Assembly: GCA_045627805.1 (NCBI GenBank)
Contig: JAZQOJ010000061.1
Coordinates: 1-20,573 of the forward strand
Origin: UBA1756 sp045627805
Lineage (GTDB): Bacteria; Bacteroidota; Bacteroidia; Bacteroidales; WCHB1-69
Length of the DNA: 20,573 nt
Reading direction: 5' to 3'
Within the stretch, counting starts at the first letter, position 1. Each line of letters starts with the position of its first letter. Below are positions 1 through 7,900 of this stretch, in pieces. Position numbers and translations under genes: made by a program. The notes beneath the pieces are model-generated. The model saw only the letters and a program-made list of their open reading frames with translations, was not told the origin of the DNA and searched no databases.

Positions 1-972
1 GTGCGTGTCGTGACACATATAGATGTCGCGCTCACCGTTTGCTATGCGCGGAGACAGCAATTCTTTACTGTTTAGAAAACGAATATTTTGATAATCAGTA
101 AGATATGACAGCTGGCAGGTTCTGTCCTTATAAGGATCATTGAGAATGAATTCGCGATACAAATCGTACTTGTCGGCGGCCACCAGGAAAACGAACTTGA
201 CACCCTTCTCTTCCGCCAAAGCGATAAGTCTCTTCAAATTGGCAACACCCATCTCCGCCGTTGCGGCATCCGGGGAGTTCAAGTCTTCATCATAAAAGAA
301 TAAATCATCTTCTAAACCTCTGCAAGAAAATAATTTACGGGACAATTTGACGTGCTTCACGCTGTTCTCAATGTTACTCCTTTTTTTGAGAAATTCTTGT
401 GTCGATAGAATGGGGGTAGCGCACTTTTCCACCCAATTTTCTGCTTTTTCATTCCACATTTTAGCCGTCTCCTCTTCGCTTTCCGCAGAAAGGTTGTCGT
501 TTGCGACAGGCTCCTTCTCTTCAAAATCAAGGTATGCCAAACGATAAAGCAGGTATCGTTCGACACATTCCATAATGATGACTTGCGGCAATGTGTCACT
601 GCTGTTTAGAAAATCAATGACTTCTTGAAATTGCGGATTCAGGTCGATGGGAACGAGGTTGAAGACGTTGTAGTTGGGGTATTGTGCGGCGAGGAAGTTT
701 TGATATCCTTTTTTCTTTTTTTGTGAAAAGGAGTCGCCCAACGTTAAAATAGTGGAGTCGCCATAGAGTTGCCGAACGTCTTCAATTTCAATTACATAAT
801 TGGTATCCAATGAATTAGCCAAAACCAAAGAGTCATAATTGTCATCGAAAGGCAAGAATCCCAATTGTCCGATATCCCCATGCCGATGCGGCTCAATGCA
901 AAGCATATAGAGCGTGATGACTCCCACGATGGGAAGCGCAAGCAGCAGATTTCTGATGAGGAATTTTTTCAT
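1..972 (-). CDS. DHHW/AlgX-like SGNH-fold protein, partner of the MBOAT acyltransferase (3' end outside the window)
   Basis: Reading the minus strand from ATG at 972 gives 324 open codons that run off the window edge. The N-terminus is Lys-rich followed by one hydrophobic segment (residues about 7-25), so the protein is probably a periplasm-facing membrane-anchored protein. Residues 76-83 read ILTLGDSF, the GDS nucleophile block of SGNH/AlgX-AlgJ-like acetyltransferases. VIIMECVERYLL follows near residues 131-142. The last visible residues are CHDTH (320-324), where this family has its catalytic Asp-x-His-Trp motif, so truncation falls just at the active-site His. The start is 1 nt after the MBOAT stop, which implies translational coupling. 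In known MBOAT/SGNH pairs the MBOAT protein moves acetyl groups across the membrane and the SGNH protein transfers them to a polysaccharide. The polymer acetylated here is unknown. Confidence 0.85.
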   Translation of the reverse strand, partial: MKKFLIRNLLLALPIVGVITLYMLCIEPHRHGDIGQLGFLPFDDNYDSLVLANSLDTNYVIEIEDVRQLYGDSTILTLGDSFSQKKKKGYQNFLAAQYPNYNVFNLVPIDLNPQFQEVIDFLNSSDTLPQVIIMECVERYLLYRLAYLDFEEKEPVANDNLSAESEEETAKMWNEKAENWVEKCATPILSTQEFLKKRSNIENSVKHVKLSRKLFSCRGLEDDLFFYDEDLNSPDAATAEMGVANLKRLIALAEEKGVKFVFLVAADKYDLYREFILNDPYKDRTCQLSYLTDYQNIRFLNSKELLSPRIANGERDIYMCHDTH

Positions 973-973
973 T

Positions 974-2419
974 TTAGAATTGGAAATAGATGAAAGTGAT
1001 GTTTTTGCCTGAGAAAAGAACAATCATAGTGAAAATGGCGTAGTACATTGCGATACGGATCAAAGGTCGCTTAATGCGTTGGATATCAAAGCCGTGGAGT
1101 TGCTTCCGGTTGCACCATTCCGTGATGAGGCAGGCGAAAATGGCCACCAAAGTCGGTATTTTGTATTCGTTCCAGGCATAAGGGGTTGTGAAAAGTGTGG
1201 AACTGAAAATTCTGCTGAAAATGTCGCCGGCCGCCGTGATGGTTTCGGCTCTAAAGATAATCCAGCCGAAAACCACGAGGGTGAAGGTGAGAAGCATTCG
1301 TCCCAACTCGCTCCAAGAGGGCAGGGCGCTATTGGCCGCTACCACGTCGCGAAAACGTTTGTTCTTGTTGAGCAGAATCAGCGGCAGGAAAAGCAGTGCG
1401 TGGTATGCGCCCCAGGTGACATAGGTCCAATTGGCTCCGTGCCACAAACCGCTTAACAAGAAGATTACGAATATGTTACGGATGATTTTCGCTTTGGAAA
1501 CCCTGCTGCCGCCGAGCGGAATGTAAACGTAATCGACGAACCATTTGTTGAGGGAGATGTGCCAACGTTTCCAGAATTCCGCAATGTCGCGACTGAAATA
1601 GGGATTTTTGAAGTTGTCGCGCAGGTCGATGCCGAACAGCTTGGCGGAACCGATGGCGATGTCGGAATAACCGGAGAAATCGCCATAAATCTGGAAGGCG
1701 AACAGCACGCCGGCAATCAGCAATGAACTTCCGGAGTAGTTGCTGTAGTTGTTGAAAACCTCATTGACGTAGGTCGCGCAATTGTCGGCGATAACCACCT
1801 TTTTGAAGAGTCCCCACAGAATTCGCCGCATACCGTCGACGGCCTTGTCGTAATTGAAACTGCGTGCTTTTTCGAATTGGGGCAGGAGGTTGGTGGCTCG
1901 CTCGATGGGACCGGCAACCAACTGAGGAAAGAAGCTGACGTAGGCGAAAAAGGCCACGATGTCTTTGGTCGGCTCAATCTTTTTCTTGTAAACGTCAATG
2001 GTGTAACTCAGCGCCTGGAAGGTGTAAAAGCTGATGCCTACGGGGAGCAGTAATTGTAACAGAAACTTATCTGCTTGAAAACCAAATAGATTGGCGAATG
2101 ATTCAACGAAGAAGTTGTAGTATTTGAAAACGCAGAGGATGCCCAGGTTGATAACCACGTTGGCAGTCGTTATCAGCTTGATTCGTCGCTTGGGCGCCGA
2201 CTTCCGGTCGCAGATGTCCACCAGCCGGCCGCTGACGAAACTGCAAAGCGTTGTGAAGGCAATGAGGATGCTGAAACGCCAGTCCCACCAACAATAGAAG
2301 ATGTAGGAAGCGACGACGATGAACAGATTCTGCAACCGTAGCGATTTGCGGAAAGCGAACCAGTACAGCAGAAAGGTTATCGGCAGAAATAGAAGATATT
2401 CAATTGAGTTGAATAGCAT
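974..2419 (-). CDS. MBOAT-family membrane O-acyltransferase (AlgI/DltB-like)
   Basis: This is a 481-residue polytopic membrane protein, a usual length for AlgI-type MBOAT enzymes. Family landmarks in order are PVGISFYTFQALSY (about 126-139), FPQLVAGPIER (164-174), YGDFSGYSDIAIG (245-257), FWKRWHISLN (282-291) and LSGLWHGANWTY (322-333). H327 of the WHGANW block is the expected catalytic histidine and H287 the second conserved one. These proteins take an acyl group from a cytoplasmic donor and pass it across the inner membrane for attachment to an exported polymer. The gene sits directly before an AlgX/DHHW-like gene, the usual partner for polysaccharide O-acetylation. Transcription probably starts from the promoter at 2443-2474. 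DltB-like function is less likely because no dlt genes are adjacent. Confidence 0.95.
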   Translation of the reverse strand: MLFNSIEYLLFLPITFLLYWFAFRKSLRLQNLFIVVASYIFYCWWDWRFSILIAFTTLCSFVSGRLVDICDRKSAPKRRIKLITTANVVINLGILCVFKYYNFFVESFANLFGFQADKFLLQLLLPVGISFYTFQALSYTIDVYKKKIEPTKDIVAFFAYVSFFPQLVAGPIERATNLLPQFEKARSFNYDKAVDGMRRILWGLFKKVVIADNCATYVNEVFNNYSNYSGSSLLIAGVLFAFQIYGDFSGYSDIAIGSAKLFGIDLRDNFKNPYFSRDIAEFWKRWHISLNKWFVDYVYIPLGGSRVSKAKIIRNIFVIFLLSGLWHGANWTYVTWGAYHALLFLPLILLNKNKRFRDVVAANSALPSWSELGRMLLTFTLVVFGWIIFRAETITAAGDIFSRIFSSTLFTTPYAWNEYKIPTLVAIFACLITEWCNRKQLHGFDIQRIKRPLIRIAMYYAIFTMIVLFSGKNITFIYFQF

Positions 2420-2434
2420 AGAGGGGACAACAAT

Positions 2435-3051
2435 TTAAAGTGCAAAAATAGGAAAAAAATCGTTGTCTTTCAAATAGACCAGAATGGCGGTGAGCAAAAT
2501 TCCGATGAGCGCGAGAGGGCGGGTCCCTGCGTGATGTTGCCCAGCGTCACCAACGTGGCATCGCTGTGTACGATCACCCCTGCGTTCTGCAATCCCAAAA
2601 AGGCGATGAACAATCCGATGCCCGTGCCGATGGACCTTTTCAGCGACATCGGAATCGCATCCAGAATCAGACGCCGGATATTGAAAATCGTTAATAGAAT
2701 GAAAATGATACCCTCGATCAAAACAGCCGTGAGTGCGAACTGCCAAGTGTGCCCCATCCCGAGACAGATGGTGAAAACGAAGAAGGCGTTCAGCCCCATT
2801 CCGGGCGCCAAAGCGAAGGGCATCTTGGCGTAGAGCGCCATTATCAGAGTCCCCACGATGGCCGCCAGCGCGGTAGCGGTATAGACGGAGTCCACCGCCA
2901 TTCCTTGTGCCGACAACGGACTGAAAATCTGATGGTTGACGGCTAAGATGTACGCCATCGTAAGAAAAGAGGTAATACCTGCAAGGATTTCCGTTTTAAC
3001 ACTGTGTTTTCCGGGCTGAAAACCAAATGCTTTCGTGAACCACTGATTCAT
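2435..3051 (-). pseudogene. NCS2-family (AzgA/PbuG-type) purine permease, frameshifted and 3'-truncated
   Basis: The first ~180 residues are clearly an NCS2 nucleobase permease of the adenine/guanine/hypoxanthine branch: KTEILAGITSFLTMAYILAVN (19-39), FALAPGMGLNAFFVF (79-93), IEGIIFILLTIFNIRR, and GTGIGLFIAFLGLQNAGVI. Intact members are about 430 residues with 12-14 membrane segments. Here the frame is lost at a TCTC dinucleotide run (plus-strand GAGA, 2513-2516), ending at 2470 after 193 residues. Removing one TC restores GPALALIGILLTAILVYLKD, but that frame stops at 2435 as well. The whole C-terminal half is absent and the MBOAT operon follows. There are therefore two lesions, a 2-nt shift and a 3' deletion. 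A transporter cannot form from this half. A sequencing or assembly error could explain the shift but not easily the missing half. Confidence 0.85.
2443..2474 (-). promoter_or_regulatory. Bacteroidota-type promoter of the MBOAT/DHHW operon
   Basis: On the minus strand TTTG (2474-2471), 20 nt, then TATTTTTG (2450-2443) match the Bacteroidota -33 TTTG / -7 TAnnTTTG promoter with proper spacing. The MBOAT ATG lies 23 nt beyond the -7 box, which leaves a short leader. The -33 box is inside the 3' end of the permease remnant. Confidence 0.75.
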
Positions 3052-3094
3052 TACTTAACAAATTAAATTATGATTGACCTCATTATTGAGACCG

Positions 3095-3102
3095 CAAAAT
3101 TA
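3095..3102 (-). promoter_or_regulatory. Candidate -7 box for the permease remnant
   Basis: TAATTTTG on the minus strand, 43 nt before the ATG at 3051, fits the TAnnTTTG -7 consensus. I see no good -33 TTTG at the right distance, so this is a weak call. Confidence 0.35.
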
Positions 3103-3208
3103 ATAAAATAAATGATAATCCTCTTGTTTTCCTGAGCACAAATTTCACGACAATAGGATGGTTGCCGAAACAGTTTGCATAATGATAATTATGGGAAGTT
3201 GATTATAA

Positions 3209-3270
3209 CCGCCTACGGCGGAGAAGAGGAAATTCGGAGTGAATTTCGAGTAAATTACCAGTGAATTTTT
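3209..3270 (+). repeat. Dispersed hairpin + 4 x 11-nt repeat module, copy A
   Basis: A CCGCC-TAC-GGCGG hairpin (3209-3221), 5 nt, then four 11-nt units starting at 3227, 3238, 3249 and 3260. Unit heads are AGGAAAT, AGTGAAT, AGTAAAT and AGTGAAT, so this is the most diverged of the three copies. Confidence 0.75.
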
Positions 3271-3324
3271 CTCCTGCATTCTTATTAAATAACTCTGTAT
3301 TAATGTATTACAAAATATAAAATA

Positions 3325-3349
3325 TAGGGCGTTGCACGCAACGTCTCTA
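3325..3349. repeat. Degenerate palindrome centred on GTTGC-AC-GCAAC
   Basis: Arms TAGGGCGTTGC and GCAACGTCTCTA flank AC. The inner 14 nt (3330-3343) are a perfect inverted repeat and the outer arms match with one gap and one change. From memory this resembles a palindrome seen in spacers of several bacterial phyla; I could not search for it. Confidence 0.6.
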
Positions 3350-3413
3350 CATTAGCTTCATGTATTTTCCCCGCTTTATGCTTAAAACAGATCCTACAGG
3401 GGGCCGCCTTTGG

Positions 3414-3466
3414 CTCGGTTTCCTTACAAAATCGAGGAGCGGCGACCGATTTTGTCGGAAAGCGAG
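3414..3466. repeat. Long imperfect hairpin (18 paired bases)
   Basis: The left arm 3414-3434 pairs with 3447-3466: CTCG, a G/G mismatch, TTTCC, a 2:1 internal loop, then ACAAAATCG, closed by a 12-nt loop. There is no U-tract, so it is not a standard terminator. It lies within the MITE-like element. Confidence 0.7.
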
Positions 3467-3494
3467 ACAGCAGCGGAAAAGCGTGTTTTCTTTG

Positions 3495-3609
3495 CAACTT
3501 TCTTTTTCACAAGAAAAAAAGAAAGTTGAATTGCTTCAATCTGACAATTAACGAGTTGCGATGAGACTTGCGGAAATGTTGAACTTGTGATAATTATCAT
3601 AATAAGAAC
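3495..3609 (+). repeat. T/A-rich hairpin plus conserved 82-nt tail, copy A
   Basis: A perfect 13-bp inverted repeat (CAACTTTCTTTTT at 3495-3507, complement at 3516-3528) with an 8-nt loop, followed by a tail at 3528-3609. The tail aligns without gaps to 20300-20381 (about 54 of 82 identical by hand count), and the hairpin loop there is nearly the same (CACAAGAA against CTCAAGAA). The final part of the tail is the right terminal inverted repeat. Confidence 0.75.
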
Positions 3610-3655
3610 AAAATCCCTTGCTCCCGCCACTTTGGGAAAAGAAGAGGATAATCAA

Positions 3656-3970
3656 TCATTTCTTCCGGTGATTTATAGCCCATACTATCACATTGAATAT
3701 CAATACGCTAACACCTAATAGGGCATGGCTAAATGCAATCAGTATGACCTCCCCACGGCCAAAGTTGCCAAGTAAACCGCCAATGGGATCGGGAAGCAAG
3801 CAAAGAATGAATACAAGAGTATAGAAAATGCAAATCAATGCCAACTCGCCAATCATTCCCCAGTTCACCCATCTCGCGAGTCGGGCGCCTTTGACGATTT
3901 TTCCTTCTTTTATCAGCACAATCATTATCCAGCTGACAAGAAAATTAAATATGGGTATGAGCAGTAGCAT
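3656..3970 (-). CDS. Small integral membrane protein of unknown function
   Basis: A 104-residue hydrophobic protein with about three predicted membrane segments: residues 2-20 (LLLIPIFNFLVSWIMIVLI), about 37-60 and about 75-98. It has a Lys/Arg-rich loop (EGKIVKGARLAR) between the first two and a basic C-terminus (NHRKK). I recognise no family. The gene is real rather than a chance frame because it fills its strand between a divergent promoter region and the repeat element, has a TATCTTTG -7 box 28 nt before its ATG, and has a coherent membrane topology. It is divergent from the DUF456 gene. Confidence 0.7.
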   Translation of the reverse strand: MLLLIPIFNFLVSWIMIVLIKEGKIVKGARLARWVNWGMIGELALICIFYTLVFILCLLPDPIGGLLGNFGRGEVILIAFSHALLGVSVLIFNVIVWAINHRKK

Positions 3971-3996
3971 GATTCAAAAACTGAAAAATTGGCGTT

Positions 3997-4037
3997 GCAA
4001 AGATAGGATTTTTATGGATTTAAGTTATATCTTTGCA
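3997..4037. promoter_or_regulatory. Mirror-image divergent promoters for the 3656-3970 and DUF456 genes
   Basis: TATCTTTG occurs on the minus strand at 4006-3999 and on the plus strand at 4028-4035. With the two flanking bases they form a perfect 10-nt inverted repeat (3997-4006 and 4028-4037) with a 21-nt centre. Each fits the TAnnTTTG -7 consensus for its gene (ATG at 3970 and 4055). No convincing -33 TTTG is seen for either. Confidence 0.6.
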
Positions 4038-4054
4038 TTGTAAAAAGTAGAACA

Positions 4055-4549
4055 ATGGACATTTTCCTGCTGATATTGTCGCTTTTGCTTGTGCTTCTGG
4101 GAATTGCGGGCTCCGTGGTTCCGGCGTTGCCAGGTCCTCCGCTGAGTTGGGTGGGGCTTTTATTGCTCAATCTCACCCGCTTTGGCGAGCGGAGCGTCTC
4201 CTTTTTGATCGTCACGGCTGTGGTGGCCGCCCTGATTACGGTAATGGACTTCGTTCTCCCGGCTATTAGCACCAAAAGCCACGGAGGCAGCAAGGCGGGC
4301 GTGTGGGGCTGCAACATCGGGCTCATCGTCTCGCTCATCGGTTTGCCTTTCGGACCGCAAGGGCTGCTGGGCATCATTTTCTGGCCTTTCATAGGCGCGC
4401 TGATCGGAGAAAGTTTGAGCCGCCAGAAAGCGCAAAGTCCGCTCCGGGCGGCGTGGGGCGCCTTCGTCGGCTTTCTTACGGGCACGCTGCTGAAACTGGT
4501 CTATGCCTTCTTCGTCGCCTTCTTTGTGGTGAAAGACACCATCTTTTAA
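4055..4549 (+). CDS. DUF456 family membrane protein
   Basis: A 164-residue protein rich in Gly and hydrophobic residues, with about four to five membrane segments. The N-terminus reads LLLVLLGIAGSVVPALPGPP, the hallmark Gly/Pro-rich loop of DUF456 (PF04306 as I recall it), followed by WVGLLLL. STKSHGGSKAGVWG (72-85), GPQGLLGIIFWPFIGALIGE and the Gly-rich last segment WGAFVGFLTGTLLKL are also typical. Function is unknown in the family. The ATG at 4055 is 20 nt after a TATCTTTG -7 box. The gene is convergent with the TolB-like gene, and a 389-nt repeat-rich spacer lies between them. Confidence 0.85.
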   Translation: MDIFLLILSLLLVLLGIAGSVVPALPGPPLSWVGLLLLNLTRFGERSVSFLIVTAVVAALITVMDFVLPAISTKSHGGSKAGVWGCNIGLIVSLIGLPFGPQGLLGIIFWPFIGALIGESLSRQKAQSPLRAAWGAFVGFLTGTLLKLVYAFFVAFFVVKDTIF

Positions 4550-4565
4550 ACACCGAAATCAAACG

Positions 4566-4627
4566 CCGCCTTTGGCGGAAAAGAGGAAATGCGGAGGAAA
4601 TTGATAGGAAATAAGCAGGAAATTTTC
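4566..4627 (+). repeat. Dispersed hairpin + 4 x 11-nt repeat module, copy B
   Basis: A CCGCC-TTT-GGCGG hairpin (4566-4578), 5 nt, then four 11-nt units at 4584, 4595, 4606 and 4617, all starting AGGAAAT. It begins 17 nt after the DUF456 stop. The T/A-rich hairpin and tail seen in the other two copies are missing. Confidence 0.8.
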
Positions 4628-4682
4628 CCCCGCCGTTCCCGTTTCTTAAGTCTAAGTTGTTGAATTGTTGAGTTGTTGATTA

Positions 4683-4850
4683 GTGATCTGTGATCAGTGA
4701 TCTGAATTGTTAGCTGTTGAGTCGAGCAGGAAAAAGTCTCAAGTCTTAAGTCCTAAGTCTCAAGTCTAAATTGTTGAACCTCATTATCCATTGTAAATTG
4801 TAAATTGTAAATTGTACATTGTACATTGTTCATTGCTCATTGCTCATTCC
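4683..4850 (+). repeat. Cluster of heptamer tandem arrays with stepwise unit drift
   Basis: Three short arrays all have a 7-nt period. The first is GTGATCT/GTGATCA/GTGATCT (4683-4703). The second has five AAGTCTN-type units (4734-4768). The third runs from 4790 to 4845 with units ATTGTAA x3, ATTGTAC x2, ATTGTTC x1, ATTGCTC x2, each differing from the one before by at most one base. Irregular GTTGA-rich sequence joins them. I see no gene here. Confidence 0.85.
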
Positions 4851-4863
4851 ACGCTTCCACCCT

Positions 4864-4923
4864 TCGTCCAAATTAACCGCTTAACCGATTTTAACCGTTT
4901 AACCGAATTTAACCGCTTAACCG
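4864..4923 (+). repeat. TTCGTCC + TTAACCG repeat tract, copy 1
   Basis: TTCGTCC (4863-4869) is followed by six TAACCG units in an 8-to-11-nt period up to 4923. The tract lies just before the end of the convergent TolB-like gene. Similar tracts occur at 16693-16809 and, on the minus strand, 20156-20202. Confidence 0.8.
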
Positions 4924-4938
4924 AAAAACAGAGGAATC

Positions 4939-7900
4939 TTAAAAGTCGAGGCCGATGGAGAAAAGCAGCATCCCCTTTTTATTGTCGATTTTGAAATCCT
5001 CAACGCCCCAGGCATAGTCAAGGCGGAGGAGATATCCGAAAAGTTTGGCGCGCAATCCCAGTCCGAAACCGCCAATGATGGGGTCCACTTGCCGTTTCAC
5101 TTGCACGGTGATGTCGCCCGCCGTAATCCAGCGGGTGTACAGACAGTTGTCTTCGGAGTAGGGCGTCAGTCCTGTCCAAGCGGTGCCAACATCGCCAAAC
5201 ACAATGAGTTGCAGCGAGTTGAAGAAACTGTTGGAAATCTGTCGTCGCGCGATGAGTTGCACAAATGGGATGCGCAGTTCGGTGCTCAGCAGGGCGAAAG
5301 AGGTGCCATTGCGGATGTTCTGCTTGAAACCGCGCATACTCGTGGCCAAAGTCTGATAGTAGTAGTTCTTCGATTGGTCAACCCAGATGTCGCTGTCGAA
5401 TTTTGCGAAGATCCAGTTGTCAACGCCGCCCATATAGTAAACGAGACGGCTGGTTCCGAAGTTGGTGGAGGCGGCAAAGCGTGTCGCCCACGTCATATTC
5501 CGGTACACTTTCACCGACTTGCGCGCGTCGATGCCCGCCACAAACAGGTACTTGTTATCTTTGTCGATGCGGTGTTGGTATTCGGCGAACACTTTCACCT
5601 TGCTCCCTTTCCACAGATTGGTGTACAGCTCTTTCGACGAGTCGAAAATGTATTCCAGCTTGGCTCCCGCCCATCCGTGCCGCTCGTCGGTAGCGGCCAG
5701 CGAGTAGTCGTTCAGCCCCGCCATAATGTAGGTCTCATACCTGCCTGTGAGCGTCAACCGTATGCTGTTCAGTTTGTTGAAAGGATATTTCATAATGTAG
5801 AACAAGCTGTTGGAATGCTGCTTGTAGTAATAATCGCCGATGACGGATTTGATACTTTGGCGGTACACCACCACCTGATGGTCGAGGCGGCGGTGCAGAT
5901 TCTCGTAGCTGAACATAAATTCGTTGCTCTGCAAATCAAAGGAGAGCCGGAAGCCGCCTGTGATGCGGTAGTCTTCAAACAAATCGTTCAGCCCGACCAT
6001 CACGAGGGCATTGATGCCCGTGTTCAGGTAAATGGGCGACGTGCCTCCCGTGAATTGCTGGTAAGTGGTGTTCAGAAAGCTGAAATCTGCTTGTGTAACT
6101 AATTGGTTGATTGAGAATTGTGTGTAATAATTGCGGGCGGCCACGCGATTGTAAGGAGTACTGTCGTTGCTGGCGATTTCCGTGTCGGCTGATATCTGCC
6201 GCACGCCGGAAAGAAGGTCGCTGCGGTGCAGTTGCCGGAAGCCGTGCCGCGCCGAAACCGTCTTCGACTTCTTTTGGGCCGCTATGCTGTCGGCCGCCGC
6301 TTCGTCGGCTTTCAACTGGCTTTGAAAAGCCGACAAGGTCAGTTTGTCGCTCTGTTTCGTGTCATCAAACGGATTGATATAAAGTCGTTTAACGCCTTTG
6401 TAAAGCACGATTTCCGCTACAGTGTTGCTCTTGGGCGAAAAATCTTGCTCCATAATGCTGTAAGCGCGGTCGGTGTTGGGCGTGCTGTGTGCGAAATAGG
6501 CGTAATGCACAATCGTGTCAATGCGGCTGATGGCACTGTCGAACTGCGCGATATAGCGGTTGTTGATGCCATTTTCATCGCTTAAGTAGATGATACTCCG
6601 TTCGTTGACTCCTCTCGCATTCACCTCGCTCGCATAGGGCGTGTAAGTGATTTGCATCAGCTCATCGCTCTTTTTCGCATAATCATATAAGAATAAGTCG
6701 TAATGTGCTTGTGGTGTCGCTTGGTAGAACGCTTCCGAAGAATGCAACTGATTGTCAGGGCGATTGGATGAGAAAACGATTTGCTTATCTTGGTTGATGA
6801 AGCGTGGCGCGTAGTCGTCGTAGAAGTCGTTGGTGAGATTCTGGAAAGTGCGGGCTCGCAAGCTGTACACGAAAACATCGGATTGGCCTTTGAGAAATCC
6901 GGAAAACAGAATGAGTTTTCCGTCAGCCGAGAACGAGAGGTCGGTGATTTTCTCTACATCGATGAGCAGCCGCTTGTCGGATTTTCTTTTTTCAACATTG
7001 AAAGGGTAATAGTAGCAGCGGCCGGCATCTTCCATTGTGAAGCCGAGCACGTTGCCGGTGGGATGCCAGGCCAGCAGCGGAAAGGTGAGGTCGGGGTTGT
7101 CCTCTGTTTTCTGATAGCGACTGAAAATGCGGCGCGGTTTCTTGTCGTCTTCCCTTTTGAGCCAGATGATGATTTTTCCGGCCTCGTTGGTCACGAAGGC
7201 GTAGCTTTTCCCGTCGGGCGAGAGGCGGAATTGCGAGTAATTACGAGCTGGTTTCGGGCGTTTCAGCACACCGAGTCCCTCGTTCTTCTCTCGCTTGACA
7301 TCTTTTTTGTAGATGACGAAATAATGCCGGTACCAGTCGATGAGCAGCTGTTTGTAAGGCGTTCCGGTGACGTGGTAGAATCCGCGCTCGTGGCTGCGTG
7401 TGGCGCGTGTGGCATAGAGAATCGCGGGGATGGAACTCTCTCCGAAGCGGTCAGCGATGTACTTCCAGAAGGAGTGCCCCGCATACGTTGCGTCCACTGG
7501 TGAAAGTTCGTCAAGGTCGGCATATTGCTGGGTGAGGATTCCGTTCTTGACGTGCGCGTCGAGCGTGCTGTTCCATTTTTCGCCCACATACGACGCAAGC
7601 CCGGAAAAGTACCACGAGGGCACTTCCAGTAGCGTTTCCGACGCGATGTTGGCCCCAACTGAAGTGCCGTTGATAATCCAGTGCGCGTAAAGGTTCATAA
7701 TGCCGGCGCGGAGCATTTTGTCGAAATGGGCACGATTCCCGTCAAAATAAAGGTAGATTTTGGTGCCGTAAATGTTGGTGACGCCGCCCTGGTTGTAGAA
7801 ATTGTCGTTGTCGTAGGCGAAATTCGACTCGCGGAAGTCGGATTGTGTATTGTAAACGATGAATTGTATCTTTTTTTCAGCGTTGTAGTTAAGCAGTTTC

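Larger units (their letters stand above)
3179..3603. mobile_element. MITE-like structured element with imperfect terminal inverted repeats
   Basis: Most of the 604-nt spacer between the permease remnant and the next gene is a non-coding element bounded by 24-nt inverted repeats at 3179-3202 and 3580-3603. They match at about 19 of 24 positions and share the core ATGATAATTAT and an inner AAGTT. In order the element holds a CCGCC-TAC-GGCGG hairpin (3209-3221), four 11-nt units (3227-3270), a degenerate palindrome around GTTGC-AC-GCAAC (3325-3349), a long hairpin (3414-3466), a perfect 13-bp hairpin (3495-3507 with 3516-3528) and a tail (3528-3609). Parts recur at 4566-4627 and 20213-20381. There is no transposase, so any movement would need one acting in trans. 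I do not see a clear target-site duplication. The flanking 3052-3178 holds nothing else I recognise. Confidence 0.55.

Noticed and set aside
4683..4923. A possible CRISPR array in the repeat-rich spacer
   Set aside because: Units are 7-11 nt with no unique spacers of 25-40 nt, and no cas genes are nearby.
4812..4994. A short frame with NRLTDFNRLTEFNRLTE repeats
   Set aside because: The repeats are just the TTAACCG DNA tract read in one frame, and the frame runs into the end of the convergent gene.
5089..6102. A 337-codon plus-strand open frame inside the TolB-like gene
   Set aside because: Antisense shadow of the barrel-coding part; low-complexity Val/His/Arg-rich product, no promoter, no family.
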